NCBI GenBank assembly: GCA_046049675.1
Contig: JBJORA010000106.1
Span: forward strand, 1-64,000
DNA from: CAIXQW01 sp046049675
Lineage (GTDB): Bacteria; Bacteroidota; Bacteroidia; Chitinophagales; Chitinophagaceae
Direction of reading: 5' to 3'
Length of the DNA: 64,000 nucleotides
The notes under the pieces were generated by a model. That model was not told the origin of the DNA. It saw only the letters and a list, made by a program, of their open reading frames with translations, and searched no databases. Positions 63,679 to 64,000 of the stretch are shown here, piece after piece. Within the stretch, counting starts at the first letter, position 1; each line of letters begins with the position of its first letter. Made by a program: the position numbers and the translations under genes.

Positions 63679-64000
63679 TGTATGCTGTTGTACAGATGTT
63701 TTGTGTTCTATCTTAAGTGATTTAATGCTACCAAAACTGAAGTACGCGTTTACAAAATTGTTTCTACTATTATGCTGTTGGCTAGTACGCTGTGGTGTAT
63801 GTGTTTCTTGCATTTTTGGCATCAACAAAATTAGTTGTTTGTAGCACAACACCTTACTGTGCCGACTAAATTCAGCGTTGTTTTGTAGCTGTTTTTACCG
63901 TGTACATCGCAAATATGATGGGTTGGTGGGAGTTGGGTTGAGGATGCATGGCTGTACTTCACGTAATTGCAAGCGGGAGTTAGGCGCTTACAGAGGCTTG

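Overview
The window is a chromosomal segment of a low-GC Bacteroidota, most likely from the Chitinophagia/Sphingobacteriia side. The evidence is: five proteins with type IX secretion (T9SS) C-terminal sorting domains; a GldD homologue; SprB-type repeats; FecA-type TonB receptor; DUF3857, DUF3109 and DUF4783 family genes; RNase G next to HU genes; recurrent TAnnTTTG (-7) promoter boxes; and almost no Shine-Dalgarno sequences. No rRNA, CRISPR array, phage or transposase gene was seen.

Region 1 (1-11.1 kb) is a surface-protein region. A leftward three-gene unit (beta-helix protein, SprB-repeat protein with a dockerin-like end, small cohesin-like protein with a T9SS anchor) ends at a strong terminator. 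Beyond it lies a second paralogue of the SprB-repeat protein, cut by the window edge. A long LRR/T9SS protein follows on the other strand. Region 2 (11.1-11.9 kb) is a tandem repeat array built on the terminator of a tRNA-Val(UAC) gene, with a possible decayed tRNA copy beside it.

Region 3 (12-30 kb) is housekeeping: RNase G, a 29-residue COX24/bS22-like ribosomal protein missed by length cut-offs, a TPR protein, two tandem HU genes, LpxH-like hydrolase, gldD, DUF3109, a DUF3857 transglutaminase, 3-hydroxybutyrate dehydrogenase, two hydrolases, then diacylglycerol kinase - Coq4-like - DUF1361 - polysaccharide deacetylase, and finally DUF4783 divergent from phosphoglycerate mutase (gpmI).

Region 4 (30-49 kb) holds a 1643-residue HYR-repeat adhesin (eight 75-residue repeats occupying exactly 1800 bp), an M48 peptidase, a Crp/Fnr-type regulator followed by three small beta-barrel proteins and a polytopic membrane protein, a YdeI-like protein, and a FecA-like receptor with an AraC regulator. 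Region 5 (49-64 kb) holds a PIF1/RecD-like helicase with HRDC and HTH domains, two adjacent SSB genes (one without the acidic tail), several unrecognised secreted or membrane proteins, an FG-GAP-like T9SS protein, a sulfatase and a T9SS multicopper oxidase.

The most unusual items are the putative cohesin/dockerin-like surface unit, the operator-like palindrome in front of the Crp gene and its barrel cluster, the terminator-derived tandem array by tRNA-Val, a Coq4 homologue in a lineage that normally uses menaquinone, and the tail-less SSB paralogue. All family names come from reading motifs by eye; no database search was run.
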